64,000 nt of DNA from positions 2,108,001 to 2,172,000 of the forward strand of contig NZ_CP118485.1 in NCBI RefSeq assembly GCF_051124815.1. The letters are read 5' to 3'. A program made the translations under genes and the position numbers. Source of the DNA: Azospirillum sp051124815 (GTDB lineage Bacteria; Pseudomonadota; Alphaproteobacteria; Azospirillales; Azospirillaceae). Position 1 is the stretch's first letter; every line of letters begins with the position of its first letter. This document shows positions 53,355 through 62,352 of the stretch, in pieces. The notes under the pieces were generated by a model, which was not told where the DNA came from, did not search any database, and worked only from the letters and a program-made list of their open reading frames with translations.

Positions 53355-53734
53355 GTGATGACGGCTTCGGCACGGTCCACTGGCCGACCGAAATCCGCCT
53401 GAAGAAGGAGGAGAAGCGGCTGGAGGTCGATTTCGACGACGGCCGGACCTTCTCCTACCCGGCGGAGTTCCTGCGCGTGGTCAGCCCGTCCGCCGAGGTG
53501 CAGGGCCACAACCCCAGCCAGAAGCAGACGGTTGCCGGCCGCCGCCATGTCGGCATCATGCGGCTGGAGCCGGTCGGCAACTACGCCATCCGCATCGTCT
53601 TCGACGATTTGCACGACAGCGGCATCTTCAGCTGGAAATACCTTTACGAGATCGGCGCCGAACAGGAAGCCCTGTGGGCCGAATATCTCGAGGAGTTGCA
53701 GGCCAAGGGCCTGAGCCGCGACCCGCGGCGGTAG
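53351..53734 (+). CDS. DUF971 protein (gamma-butyrobetaine hydroxylase-like N-terminal domain)
   Basis: The 127-residue protein has WPTEIRLKKEEKRLEVDFDDGRTFSYPAEFLRV and VGNYAIRIVFDDLHDSGIFSWKYLYEIG, the fold that precedes the catalytic part of gamma-butyrobetaine hydroxylase, here on its own. Free-standing DUF971 proteins are linked to Fe-S or molybdenum-cofactor related processes in some genomes; the role is not settled. It is translationally coupled to the Trm112-like gene and followed by palindrome copy 2. Confidence 0.9.
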   Translation: MSDDGFGTVHWPTEIRLKKEEKRLEVDFDDGRTFSYPAEFLRVVSPSAEVQGHNPSQKQTVAGRRHVGIMRLEPVGNYAIRIVFDDLHDSGIFSWKYLYEIGAEQEALWAEYLEELQAKGLSRDPRR

Positions 53735-53743
53735 GGTACGGGT

Positions 53744-53888
53744 CCCTCTCCCGCCCCGGGAGAGGGTGGCCGCGAAGCGGCCGGGTGAGGGGTGATCCAA
53801 GAATCCCGAACCGCATGGTTCCTTGAATCACCCCTCACCCTTCCCAAGCTTTGCTTGGGCCCCTTCCCTCTCCCGGGGCGGGAGAGGG
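53744..53888. repeat. Nested palindromic intergenic element, copy 2
   Basis: The same organisation as 34215-34346: identical 23-bp outer arms (53744-53766 and 53866-53888), the central GAACCGCATGGTTC, and the CACCCCTCACCCTTCCC segment are all shared. The variable parts between them are GGCCGCGAAGCGGCC here and a shorter sequence in copy 1, and CAAGCTTTGCTTG here versus CACCGCTTCGCGGCG-type there, each still able to fold. It separates the convergent DUF971 and ubiD genes. Confidence 0.8.
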
Positions 53889-53896
53889 CAATCACC

Positions 53897-55423
53897 TCAC
53901 TTCCAGATCGGCTTCCCGCTGCCGGGCAGGCCGTAAAGGTCCCATTTGCGGCTGACCTTCTCCACGACCTCGTCGGTCATGTGGAGCTTCTCGCCCCATT
54001 CGCGCTTGGTTTCCGGCGGCCATTTGTTGGTGGCGTCCAGGCCGACCTTGCCTCCGAGCCCCGATTCCGGGCTGGCGAAGTCGAGATAGTCGATCGGCGT
54101 GCCCTCGATCACCGTGATGTCGCGGGCCGGGTCCATGCGGGTGGAGATCGCCCACATCACGTCCTTCCAGTTCCGCGCGTCGATGTCGTCGTCCACGACG
54201 ATCACCCACTTGGTGTACATGAACTGGCGCAGGAAGGACCAGACGCCCATCATCACGCGCTTGGCGTGGCCCGGATAGGCCTTCTTCATGCTGACCACCG
54301 CGATGCGGTAGGAGCAGCCTTCCGGCGGCAGCCAGAAATCGACGATCTCCGGAAACTGCTGGACCAGCAGCGGGATGAACACCTCGTTCAGCGCCTCGCC
54401 CAGCACCGACGGCTCGTCGGGCGGACGGCCGGTGAAGGTGGAGAGATAAATCGGCTTGCGCCGCATCGTCATGGCGGTGACGGTGAAGACCGGGAAGGGC
54501 TCGACCGAGTTGTAATAGCCGGTGTGGTCGCCGTAGGGCCCCTCGTCGGCGTATTCGTCCAGGCTGACATGGCCCTCCAGCACGATTTCCGCCTGGGCCG
54601 GCACCTTCAGCGGCACCGTCCTGCACTCCACCAGCTCGACCTTCTTGCCGCGCAGCAGGCCGGCGAACTGGTATTCGGACAAGGTATCGGGCACCGGAGT
54701 CACCGCCGCCAGGATGGTGCCGGGATCGGCTCCCAGCACGACGGCGCAGGGCAGCGGCTCGCGCTTCCCGCCCTTTTTGTCTTGATGGGCGGCCCAACGG
54801 TGATGGTGCTGGGCACCGCCGCGGTGCTTCAGCCAGCGCATGATCGTCTTGTTCTTGCCCAGCACCTGCATGCGGTAGATGCCGAGGTTGAAGTCGTCCT
54901 CGCGCTTCCCGGTCGGCCCCTTGGTCACCACCAGCGGCCAGGTGATCAGCGGCGCCGGCTCGCCCGGCCAGCAGCCCTGCACCGGCAGGCGGCCGAGGTC
55001 GATGTCGTCGCCGGTCAGCACCACCTCCTGGCACGGCGCCGAGCCGACCGTCTTCGGCTTCATCGACAGCACTGTCTTGGCGAGCGGGATCAGTTCCAGC
55101 GCCTCGCGGAAGCCGCCCGGCGGCTCCGGCTGCTTGAGAAAGGCCAGCGTCTCGCCGACGGCGCGCAGCTGGTGCGGCTCGCGGTCCATGCCCCAGGCGA
55201 CCCGCTCCACCGTGCCGAACAGATTGACCAGCACCGGCATCTCGGAGCGCGTGCCGTCGGCCTTGATGACGTTTTCGAACAGAACCGCCGGGCCGTTCTC
55301 GGCCAGCAGGCGGGTCTGGATCTCGGTCATCTCCAGAACGGTGGACACCGGTTCCTTCACCACCACCAGCCGCCCCGCCTTCTCCAGCCGGTCGATGAAG
55401 TCGCGCAACGAGGTATAGGGCAT
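53897..55423 (-). CDS. ubiD: UbiD-family prFMN-dependent decarboxylase
   Basis: The 508-residue protein is a full-length UbiD, the 3-octaprenyl-4-hydroxybenzoate carboxy-lyase of ubiquinone synthesis. It shows EDDFNLGIYRMQVLGKNKTIMRW-type sequence (metal and prFMN site), GDHTGYYN with the catalytic acid region, and GVWSFLRQFMYTKWVIVVDDDIDARN near the C-terminus. The flavin prenyltransferase UbiX, which supplies prFMN, is not in the window. The ATG at 55423 starts MPYTSLRDFIDRLEKAGRL, normal for the family, with little ribosome site. Confidence 0.95.
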   Translation of the reverse strand: MPYTSLRDFIDRLEKAGRLVVVKEPVSTVLEMTEIQTRLLAENGPAVLFENVIKADGTRSEMPVLVNLFGTVERVAWGMDREPHQLRAVGETLAFLKQPEPPGGFREALELIPLAKTVLSMKPKTVGSAPCQEVVLTGDDIDLGRLPVQGCWPGEPAPLITWPLVVTKGPTGKREDDFNLGIYRMQVLGKNKTIMRWLKHRGGAQHHHRWAAHQDKKGGKREPLPCAVVLGADPGTILAAVTPVPDTLSEYQFAGLLRGKKVELVECRTVPLKVPAQAEIVLEGHVSLDEYADEGPYGDHTGYYNSVEPFPVFTVTAMTMRRKPIYLSTFTGRPPDEPSVLGEALNEVFIPLLVQQFPEIVDFWLPPEGCSYRIAVVSMKKAYPGHAKRVMMGVWSFLRQFMYTKWVIVVDDDIDARNWKDVMWAISTRMDPARDITVIEGTPIDYLDFASPESGLGGKVGLDATNKWPPETKREWGEKLHMTDEVVEKVSRKWDLYGLPGSGKPIWK

Positions 55424-55632
55424 CGCGGGGTGTCCAGTATGGTGGTGCGTCCGAAACGGACGATAACCTTCAACTCGGCGGCCGGTCCGTCAAGTGCGGT
55501 GGGGACCAATTCAAAAACAAAACCCCTCCCCCACCCCCGGCGGACCATGGAGTCCATCCGGAGACAGGAAAGGGGCTTCGTCACCTCTCATGAACCGGGG
55601 TGCGAGACCCGGCCAGGGATCAGGGCCTGGGA

Positions 55633-56355
55633 TCAGTACATGTGCTGGCCGCCGTTGACCGACAGGGTCGAGCCGGTCATGAAGCCGTTGTCGTCGTCGA
55701 CGAGGTACAGCACGGCCTTGGCGATCTCCGACGCGCGGCCGAGGCGGCCGACCGGGATGCGGGCGACGATCTTCTCCAGTACGTTGGCCGGAACCGCGCG
55801 CACCATGTCGGTGTCAATGTAGCCGGGCGCGATGGCGTTGACGGTGATGCCCTTGGCCGCGCTCTCCTGCGCCAGCGCCTTGGTGAAGCCGTGGATGCCG
55901 GACTTCGCGGCGGCGTAGTTGACCTGACCGTACTGGCCGGCCTGGCCGTTCACCGAGCCGATGTTGACGATGCGGCCGAAACCGCGCTCGCGCATGCCGT
56001 CGATGACGTTGCGGCACATGTTGAAGCAGGAGGACAGGTTGGTGTGGATCACCTTCTCCCACTGATCGTAGGTCATGCGGTGCATCACGCCGTCACGGGT
56101 GATGCCGGCGTTGTTGATGAGCACGTCGACCGGGCCCAGGTCGGACTCGATCGCGGCGATACCCTTCTTGCAGGCGTCGAAATCCGCGACGTCGAACTTG
56201 TAGGTCGGGATGCCGGTGCGGGCGGTGAACTCCTCCGCCGCCTGATCGTTGCCGGCATAGTTGGCGGCGACCTTGTAGCCGGCATTCTTCAGGGCGACGG
56301 CAACCGCCTCGCCGATGCCGCGGGTGCCACCAGTGACGACTGCAACACGAGCCAT
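55633..56355 (-). CDS. phaB: Acetoacetyl-CoA reductase
   Basis: The 240-residue short-chain dehydrogenase reduces acetoacetyl-CoA to (R)-3-hydroxybutyryl-CoA with NADPH, the second step of PHB synthesis. It has the nucleotide motif VVTGGTRGIGEAVA, NNAGITRD, catalytic S134, Y147 and K151, and the QYGQVNYAAAKSG stretch typical of PhaB. A GGGGAG site precedes the ATG. phaA lies 150 bases upstream, with a hairpin between, and phaC beyond it. Confidence 0.96.
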   Translation of the reverse strand: MARVAVVTGGTRGIGEAVAVALKNAGYKVAANYAGNDQAAEEFTARTGIPTYKFDVADFDACKKGIAAIESDLGPVDVLINNAGITRDGVMHRMTYDQWEKVIHTNLSSCFNMCRNVIDGMRERGFGRIVNIGSVNGQAGQYGQVNYAAAKSGIHGFTKALAQESAAKGITVNAIAPGYIDTDMVRAVPANVLEKIVARIPVGRLGRASEIAKAVLYLVDDDNGFMTGSTLSVNGGQHMY

Positions 56356-56465
56356 AGTTCTTCTCCCCAGATTTAGTGATGGTTGGTTGGTTTCTTTGAC
56401 TTTTTATTTTTGGGTACGGGACTCCCTCCGCAGGTCCGGCGGATGTCCCAAACCGTCAAGCGAAG

Positions 56466-56496
56466 CGGGCCGCTTGCCCTATTGGAAAGCGGCCCG
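56466..56496 (-). terminator. Stem-loop between phaA and phaB
   Basis: CGGGCCGCTT (56466-56475) and AAGCGGCCCG (56487-56496) form a perfect 10-bp stem with an 11-base loop. It starts 9 bases past the phaA stop. No T-run follows on the minus strand, so it may reduce but not abolish phaB transcription from the phaA promoter. Confidence 0.6.
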
Positions 56497-56505
56497 TTCC
56501 GGTCC

Positions 56506-57681
56506 TCAGTCGCGCTGGACGCAGAGGGCGATGCCCATGCCGCCGCCGATGCACAGGGTGGCGAGGCCCTTCTTCGCGTCACGCTTCTGCATTTCGAACA
56601 GCAGCGTGGTCAGCACGCGGGCGCCCGACGCGCCGACCGGGTGGCCGAGCGCGATGGCGCCGCCATTGACGTTGACCTTGCTGGTGTCCCAGCCCAGGTC
56701 CTTGTTGACCGACAGCGCCTGGGCGGCGAACGCCTCGTTCGCCTCGATCAGGTCGAGGTCGTCGACGGTCCAGCCGGCCTTTTCCAGCGCCTTGCGCGAG
56801 GCCGGGATCGGGCCGGTGCCCATGATCGCCGGATCGACGCCGGCGGTCGCCCAGGAGACGATGCGGGCGAGCGGGGTGACGCCGCGCTTGGCCGCGTTCT
56901 CCGCCGTCATCAGCACCAGGGCGGCGGCGCCGTCATTGATGCCGGAGGCGTTGCCGGCGGTCACAGTGCCGTCCTTCGAGAAGGCCGGGCGCAGCTTGGC
57001 CAGGGATTCCACCGTGGTGCCGTGCTTCGGGTATTCGTCCTCCGACACGACGACGTCGCCCTTGCGGCCCTTGATGGTGACCGGGACGATCTCGTCCTTG
57101 AAGCGGCCCGACTTCTGGGCGGCCTCGGCCTTCTGCTGGCTGGCGGCGGCGAAGGCGTCCTGCTCCTCGCGGGTCAGCTGCCACTTCTGGGCGATGTTTT
57201 CCGCGGTGTTGCCCATGTGATAGCCATGGAAGGCGTCGGTCAGGCCGTCGCGCAGCATGGTATCGAGCAGTTCGGCGGTGCCCATCTTGGTGCCGTTGCG
57301 CAGGTGCATGACGTGCGGCGCCATGCTCATGCTCTCCTGGCCGCCGACGACCAGAACGTCGGCGTCGCCGTTCTTGATCGCCTGATAGCCGAGCGCCACG
57401 GTGCGCAGGCCGGAACCGCAGAGCTGGTTGACGCCGATGGCGGTCGCCTCCACCGGGATGCCGGCGTTGACGGCGGCTTGGCGGGCGGGGTTCTGGCCCT
57501 GGCCGGCGGTCAGGATCTGGCCAAAGATGACCTCGTTCACTTCCGCCGCGTCGGTCTTGGCGCGGGCCAGCGCTTCGCGGATCGCGACCTCGCCCAGGAC
57601 GTGGGCGGGAACGGCGCTGAGGGCACCGTTGAAGCTGCCGATGGGCGTACGGGCGGCACCGGCGATGACGACTTCGGTCAT
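56506..57681 (-). CDS. phaA: Acetyl-CoA acetyltransferase (beta-ketothiolase)
   Basis: The 391-residue biosynthetic thiolase condenses two acetyl-CoA to acetoacetyl-CoA. The catalytic set is complete: acyl Cys C88 in NQLCGSGLR, H347 in ALGHPVGASG, and C377 in LCIGGGMG. The gene starts MTEVVIAGAARTPIGSF after a GAGGAG site. It is the first gene of phaAB and lies 113 bases downstream of phaC on the same strand, so the four PHA genes may be partly co-transcribed. Confidence 0.97.
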   Translation of the reverse strand: MTEVVIAGAARTPIGSFNGALSAVPAHVLGEVAIREALARAKTDAAEVNEVIFGQILTAGQGQNPARQAAVNAGIPVEATAIGVNQLCGSGLRTVALGYQAIKNGDADVLVVGGQESMSMAPHVMHLRNGTKMGTAELLDTMLRDGLTDAFHGYHMGNTAENIAQKWQLTREEQDAFAAASQQKAEAAQKSGRFKDEIVPVTIKGRKGDVVVSEDEYPKHGTTVESLAKLRPAFSKDGTVTAGNASGINDGAAALVLMTAENAAKRGVTPLARIVSWATAGVDPAIMGTGPIPASRKALEKAGWTVDDLDLIEANEAFAAQALSVNKDLGWDTSKVNVNGGAIALGHPVGASGARVLTTLLFEMQKRDAKKGLATLCIGGGMGIALCVQRD

Positions 57682-57794
57682 TGAACGCTCCTCGAAATAG
57701 GACAGTTTTATTATAGCGCTGGTGGGACGCTCGGAGTGATTGTTACCTTAAGTCGGGCAACATGACAGGTGCAAGCTGGCCGAAGGTCGCGGCG

Positions 57795-58886
57795 CTAACC
57801 TGTCGCAGCAAGCCATTCGGCCAGCGGCTTCCACACTCCGGTCTCGGCACCCGCGCTCACAACCATTCCGATATGGCCGAGCGGCGGGCGCAGAACCAGG
57901 GCGCCGGGGATCGCGGCGCCCAGCGCCAGGGCGGAGGCCGGCGGCACGATGCGGTCGCGCTCCGGGATCAGGGCCAGGGTGGGGACGCGGATGGCGCCGG
58001 GATCGACCGGCAGGCCGGCGACCATCCATGTGCCGGCCATGGTGTCGTTGCGCCCGTACCAGCCGGCCAGCGCGTCGCGCGCCACCCCGGCCACCAGCGG
58101 CACCCCGTCGTTCAGCCAATCCTCCAGCGCGACGAAGGCGGCCGCGGCGCGCGAGTTCGGCGCCATGCGGGCAAAGCCGGTGAACTTCTTGAGCGCCAGC
58201 AGCGGGTCGAGCTGGGCGAACAGCGCCTGCAGCGCATCGGTCGGCAACTCGCCCCAGCGGTCCAGCACCGGTCCCCAGGGCTGGATGAAGGTCGCCACCC
58301 GGCGCGCCGTGGCCGCATCCTCCGCATGGAAATCCCAGGGCGTGGCCATCAGCACCAGCCCGGCGACGGCGCGCGGCCGGCGCTGCGCCAGCGCCGCGGC
58401 CAGCAGCCCGCCCATGCAATAGCCGACCACCGGCACCGGCGCCCCCACCTCCTCCACGATGAAGTTCAGCGCCCGCTCCAGCCGCCCGGCGATGTAGTCG
58501 GTCAGGGTGAAGCGGCGCTCCAGCGGCCCCGGCCTGCCCCAGTCCAACAGGAGCGGCCGGAAGCCTCGCGCCGCCAGCCAGCGCATCAGGCTCTTGTCCC
58601 GCGACAGGTCCAGGATATAGCCGCGGTTGACCAGCGACGGCACGAACAGGACCGGCCGGCCGCCGCCCCCGTAATCAAGCAGGCGCGATCCGCCTTCCGT
58701 CCAGATCGTTGGCGGGTCGGGCAGGTCGCGGCGGTAGGGGTGGTGGCGATACCGCTCGATTCCGGTCAGGACGGCGTCGATGCGGCGGCGGATCTCGCGG
58801 TCGACCTCACCGGTCAGGCGGTCGGCGCCGCCCGCCCCGACGTCCGGATGCGGCCGGCCCGGGTTCATCCGGTCGGCCTGCGACAT
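57795..58886 (-). CDS. phaC: Class III-type PHA synthase catalytic subunit
   Basis: The start at 58886 is chosen because AGGGAC lies just ahead and the 363-residue product matches the length of class III PhaC (about 355). It has RYRHHPYRRDLPDPPTIWTEGG at the N-terminus and the PhaC lipase-like box VVGYCMGG with nucleophile C157. The remaining catalytic residues are D311 in LIPERDRIVPP and H338 in PLGHIGM. It polymerises 3-hydroxybutyryl-CoA onto the growing chain at the granule surface. A longer frame exists upstream to 59243, but that DNA encodes the PhaE-like protein in another frame. The genes overlap by 80 bases. Confidence 0.85.
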   Translation of the reverse strand: MSQADRMNPGRPHPDVGAGGADRLTGEVDREIRRRIDAVLTGIERYRHHPYRRDLPDPPTIWTEGGSRLLDYGGGGRPVLFVPSLVNRGYILDLSRDKSLMRWLAARGFRPLLLDWGRPGPLERRFTLTDYIAGRLERALNFIVEEVGAPVPVVGYCMGGLLAAALAQRRPRAVAGLVLMATPWDFHAEDAATARRVATFIQPWGPVLDRWGELPTDALQALFAQLDPLLALKKFTGFARMAPNSRAAAAFVALEDWLNDGVPLVAGVARDALAGWYGRNDTMAGTWMVAGLPVDPGAIRVPTLALIPERDRIVPPASALALGAAIPGALVLRPPLGHIGMVVSAGAETGVWKPLAEWLAATG

Positions 58887-59418
58887 TTCGTCCCTGAGTG
58901 CCGCCGCCCGGTCCCGCAGGGCCGGACTCCAGGGCAGCAAGCCGTTCCTCAAGAGCGGCAATGCGGCCGAGGAGCTGAGCAAGCTGCCCAGAGCCGCCGT
59001 CAGATGCAGGGCCAGCGGGCGCGGCCCCTGCCGCATCCCCGGCCTTGTCCCTGGGCCGGGCGGAGTCCCCCCCGCCTGTCTGTCGTCCGCCAGACGATCG
59101 CTCATCGGAAGGCTGTCCGTGTTGGGGGGAGCCGGTGTTCGGGAATGGCCAGGGGCGGGGATCCCAGCCGGTGCCGGCCATGGTGCCGCCACCCAACCCG
59201 CCCATTCCGAAGCCGCCCGTTCCAAATCCAAAAGCCCCGGCACCCTGCCCCATCATCTGGAACAGGCGGGTCATCATGTCCGCCATTTCCGGATCGGCGG
59301 CGCTGGCCGTCCATTGGTCCTGCCACAGGTCCAGATAGCGGCGCGCCAGCGATTCGTAGGAAGGCGGATCGCCGGATGATTGATCGGAGGGTCGGTCTGG
59401 ATTCGACGGGTCGGCCAT
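58807..59418 (-). CDS. PhaE-like PHA synthase partner subunit
   Basis: The 203-residue protein starts at an ATG (59418) with a polar Asp/Pro/Ser N-terminus. It then has SYESLARRYLDLWQDQW and ADMMTRLFQMMG, a Gly-rich segment, a disordered Pro/Gly/Ser stretch, and a C-terminal coiled coil LAQLLGRIAALEERLAALE, the same order as in PhaE subunits of class III synthases. It is well short of the usual PhaE length (about 350). It overlaps phaC in a different frame, which supports translational coupling. PhaE is needed for PhaC activity in two-subunit synthases. The homology call is from pattern and position only. Confidence 0.6.
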   Translation of the reverse strand: MADPSNPDRPSDQSSGDPPSYESLARRYLDLWQDQWTASAADPEMADMMTRLFQMMGQGAGAFGFGTGGFGMGGLGGGTMAGTGWDPRPWPFPNTGSPQHGQPSDERSSGGRQTGGGDSARPRDKAGDAAGAAPAGPASDGGSGQLAQLLGRIAALEERLAALESGPAGPGGGTQGRNVAGRPDEPGPAASGRRGGRRRPPDR

Positions 59419-59689
59419 GGCCGGATTATAGGGGCGGAAGGACCTGGTTGACCAGTCCGGCAAGGCTGGCCACCTGACCTTTCGGGTAACGGCGGGAGTG
59501 GCCCGGGCGCGTTCCATTTCTCCGTCTGGACCGGCAGATCCAACGCAACCGCGGCGCTATGCCGCGGCGCAACGCTGGACAAATTGCTATCCCTTCGAGT
59601 AGTCCTAATGACGGAACAATTTCCGCCGCCTGTCCCGCGTGTTCCGGAACACCTGCCCTGGAACATGTCCCTTCTTGAAAGAGTCCGCG

Positions 59690-60340
59690 ATGGCCGACAA
59701 GGAAGACCAGAAGTCCGCTCCGATCACGATCAAGAAGTACGCCAACCGGCGGCTCTACAATACCGCCACCAGCAGCTACGTGACGCTGGACCATCTGTGC
59801 CAGATGGTGAAGGACGGCTTGGATTTCGTGGTCTATGACGCCAAGACCGGTGAGGACATCACCCGCTCCGTCCTGACCCAGATCATCGTGGAAGAGGAAA
59901 GCAAGGGGCAGAACCTGCTGCCGATCAGCTTCCTGCGCCAGTTGATCGGCTTCTACGGCGACAACATGCAGTCGGTGGTGCCGCGCTATCTGGAATATTC
60001 GATGCAGGCCTTCTCCCGCAATCAGGAGCAGATGCGCGACTATTTCCAGAACACGCTGGGCGGCATGTTCCCGTTCGGCCGGCTGGACGAGGTCAGCAAG
60101 CAGAACATGGCGATGTTCGAGCGCGCCATGCGCATGTTCACGCCCTTCGGCGCAGCCGGCGCCCCGGACGAAATGCCCGGCGGCCAGCGTCCGGCCGGCC
60201 AGCCCGGCCCGGCGTCGACCAACAACCCGCCCGCCGGTCCGGGCGGCGTGACCTTCGACGAGTTGCAGAAGCAGATCGACGAACTCCAGAAGCAGATCGC
60301 CAGCATCGCCAGCCCGGGAGCCAAGTCGGACACAAAGTAA
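59690..60340 (+). CDS. phaR: PHA synthesis repressor
   Basis: The 216-residue protein begins ADKEDQKSAPITIKKYANRRLYNTATSSYVTLDHL, the PhaR DNA-binding/PHA-accumulation-regulator domain. A second conserved part has LLPISFLRQLIGFYG, NMQSVVPRYLEYSM and a C-terminal coiled coil (FDELQKQIDELQKQIASIA). PhaR binds nascent PHA and DNA in turn, so it represses phasin and PHA genes until granules form. It is divergent from phaE-phaC and separated by 271 bases, a likely regulated promoter region. The ATG at 59690 gives the standard N-terminus. Confidence 0.95.
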   Translation: MADKEDQKSAPITIKKYANRRLYNTATSSYVTLDHLCQMVKDGLDFVVYDAKTGEDITRSVLTQIIVEEESKGQNLLPISFLRQLIGFYGDNMQSVVPRYLEYSMQAFSRNQEQMRDYFQNTLGGMFPFGRLDEVSKQNMAMFERAMRMFTPFGAAGAPDEMPGGQRPAGQPGPASTNNPPAGPGGVTFDELQKQIDELQKQIASIASPGAKSDTK

Positions 60341-60394
60341 CGGGTCGGTCGGACAGGTCCGGCGGAAAACGTTCCCGATAAGCGGGCGGCACGG

Positions 60395-60420
60395 AAGGCG
60401 GGGTCATACCCCGCCTTTTT
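60395..60420 (+). terminator. Rho-independent terminator of phaR
   Basis: AAGGCGGGGT (60395-60404) pairs perfectly with ACCCCGCCTT (60408-60417) around a CAT loop, and TTT follows. It lies 55 bases after the phaR stop. Confidence 0.85.
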
Positions 60421-60547
60421 CATTGCGCGGGCCGGGACAGGCGCGCAGGCTTGGATCCGTGCATAGGGGGCACCTTCTCGGCCACCGTGCCGGTCCGGCT
60501 TTATTGCTGGGTCGACCGGCCGTTCAACAGATCGGAAGGAACCGACC

Positions 60548-60766
60548 ATGACCACCGAACTGACCGTCTCGATCACCCTGGCCAGCGACGACCCGCGCGA
60601 GGTCACCCGTTTTGAAAATCTGTTGCGCGACTGGCTCAGCCATCAGCCGGGCGTGGCCGGCATGGCCATCGCGGATCGCGGCAACGACGTGGCGGCCGAG
60701 AATATCTGGCGCGCCGCCCGCAAGGCGACCTTCGGCCCAGCGCTTAAGAACCCCTTCGCCCCTTAA
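60548..60766 (+). CDS. Small hypothetical protein
   Basis: The 72-residue frame starts MTTELTVSITLASDDPREVTRFENLL and is preceded by AAGGA at 8 bases. It is charged, partly helical, with no membrane segment or Cys. The pattern of one strand then two helices could be a small alpha/beta protein. The sequence upstream has a phaR terminator and the gene below is convergent, so it stands alone. No family is recognised. Confidence 0.6.
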   Translation: MTTELTVSITLASDDPREVTRFENLLRDWLSHQPGVAGMAIADRGNDVAAENIWRAARKATFGPALKNPFAP

Positions 60767-60786
60767 AGGCGCCGCGACCGCGGCAT

Positions 60787-61962
60787 TCAGCCCCTGAACA
60801 GGTGCGGGACCATCGCCGAATCCGGGCCGACGCCGGATCCCAGGCGCGGATCGGCGGATTCCCGCACCCCCATGCCCAGGCACTTGTCGCCGACGATCCA
60901 GGCGTGCAGGACGGCGCGCGTGTCCTCCTCGCGGAATCCGGGCGGGGTTTCCAGCCAGACCGCGCCATGGGCCGCGACATCCTCGCCGATATCCGGCCCG
61001 TCGTCGGCGATCACCACCCCCTGTTCCAGGATGCGGCTCGGCGCGCCGTCCAGCCCGTGCAGGGCGCGAACGGTCACCATGTCCGCTCCGGCAACGCCGC
61101 TGGGATCCAGCGCCGCACGGCACAGGTTCGGGTGGCGCGGATAGAGATAGGACAGCACGGCCAGCAGCCCGTGGTTCGACCATAGCCAGCACCACAGCGG
61201 CGACAGAACGCTCATGCCGCTGCTGCGCAACCGTTGGAGGAACCCGTCGTCGGCCAGCCCGTCCCAGGGATAGAGCTTCGCCAGCCAGGAGATCGGCTGC
61301 CCCTCGTCATCCAGGAAGCGGCGGCCGTCCCAGGCGATGGACTGCAGCGGCAGCAGGCGGGTGTCGATGCCGGCCTCCGCCGCGGTGGCGGCAAGATAGA
61401 CCAGTTCGCCCTCGCGCACCGGATCGGGGGTGGCGCAGGTCGCATGCATGCGACCGCGCCCCTGCACGCCCGTCGCCAACTCCTCCCACCGCTCCACCAG
61501 CGCCTCGTGCAGGCCGTTGAACTGGTTGGCGTCGGGGGCCATCGCCTCGCGCCAGTTGCGCTGGATCGTCGAGGCGGCGAACAACCCCTCGCAGGTGTCG
61601 TAATTGCAGCCCAGCAGCTTGACGCTGTCGCGCCCGTCATAGGCCAGCGTCAATCGTCCGGCGAGCCCGCCCGCCCGTTCGTTGCGCCGCCCGCCGGCCC
61701 AATAATCGAGCCAGGACGCCTCCAGCATGCGCGCGAGGTCGCCGCGGATGCCGAGCGAGGCGAACAGCTTGTGCTCCATCACATGGCGAACGGCGACCGC
61801 GATCATGCTGTGCAGTTCGTCCGCCACGCTTTCGATCAGGTCGATCTGCGAGGCGGTGAACTCATAAACGGTGTCCTCCCGCCAGGCGGCGCCGGCCGTC
61901 ATGGCGCGCACACCGTAGGGATATTTGCGGAGACCCGGGCGCCAGTCGGCCCGCGGCTTCAT
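60787..61962 (-). CDS. Glutathionylspermidine synthase-like ATP-grasp protein
   Basis: The 391-residue protein starts MKPRADWRPGLRKYP after an AGGA site. It has RLTLAYDGRDSVKLLGCNYDTCEGLFAAS, VYLAATAAEAGIDTRLLPLQSI, and a C-terminal RIVG/WIVGDKCLGMGVRES-type segment, matching the synthetase domain of glutathionylspermidine synthase. It has the ATP-grasp-like half without an amidase domain. Stand-alone members are common in bacteria and ligate unknown acids and amines; the substrate is not known. An ATG at 61977 is the alternative start. Confidence 0.85.
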   Translation of the reverse strand: MKPRADWRPGLRKYPYGVRAMTAGAAWREDTVYEFTASQIDLIESVADELHSMIAVAVRHVMEHKLFASLGIRGDLARMLEASWLDYWAGGRRNERAGGLAGRLTLAYDGRDSVKLLGCNYDTCEGLFAASTIQRNWREAMAPDANQFNGLHEALVERWEELATGVQGRGRMHATCATPDPVREGELVYLAATAAEAGIDTRLLPLQSIAWDGRRFLDDEGQPISWLAKLYPWDGLADDGFLQRLRSSGMSVLSPLWCWLWSNHGLLAVLSYLYPRHPNLCRAALDPSGVAGADMVTVRALHGLDGAPSRILEQGVVIADDGPDIGEDVAAHGAVWLETPPGFREEDTRAVLHAWIVGDKCLGMGVRESADPRLGSGVGPDSAMVPHLFRG

Positions 61963-62352
61963 CGTCGTCCTGCGCATGCCCGTTCCGATCCCCGAATGTC
62001 AGCGCCGGCGAGCCGGACGGCGCGCGGCGGCGACGGGCCGGCGCGTGGAGAGGGAGACGGGCAGCAAGCTGGTCAACGATCCACTGGTCAACGGTCAACT
62101 CCGGGGGAGGCCAATCCGACGCAGGCGCGGATGCTCGCGATGCAATCACTGCGGCGCAAGCACAGCCTTGCGTATGTACCCCGTCCCGCTGCAGCGCACC
62201 AGCGCGCATCCGCGATAGCTCCCCCTCGCCGGGGGACCGTCGGGAATCGCGCGGAATGGGGCCGCCCCCAATTGACCACACCCATCGACCGGGAAAGAGA
62301 CGGGCCGCTGCGGCGAAAGGCGGCAGCGGCCCGGTTCGGAATGCGGCGCGCG
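61963..62352. other. Intergenic region without supported genes
   Basis: About 390 bases lie between the glutathionylspermidine-synthase-like gene and the next minus-strand gene. Short open frames exist on both strands, but none has a ribosome site or recognisable product. No strong repeat was noted. Confidence 0.5.

Noticed and set aside
57795..59243. A single 482-residue PhaC starting at 59243
   Set aside because: The extra N-terminus is unconserved and overlaps the PhaE-like frame. The start at 58886 gives the class III length and has a ribosome site.
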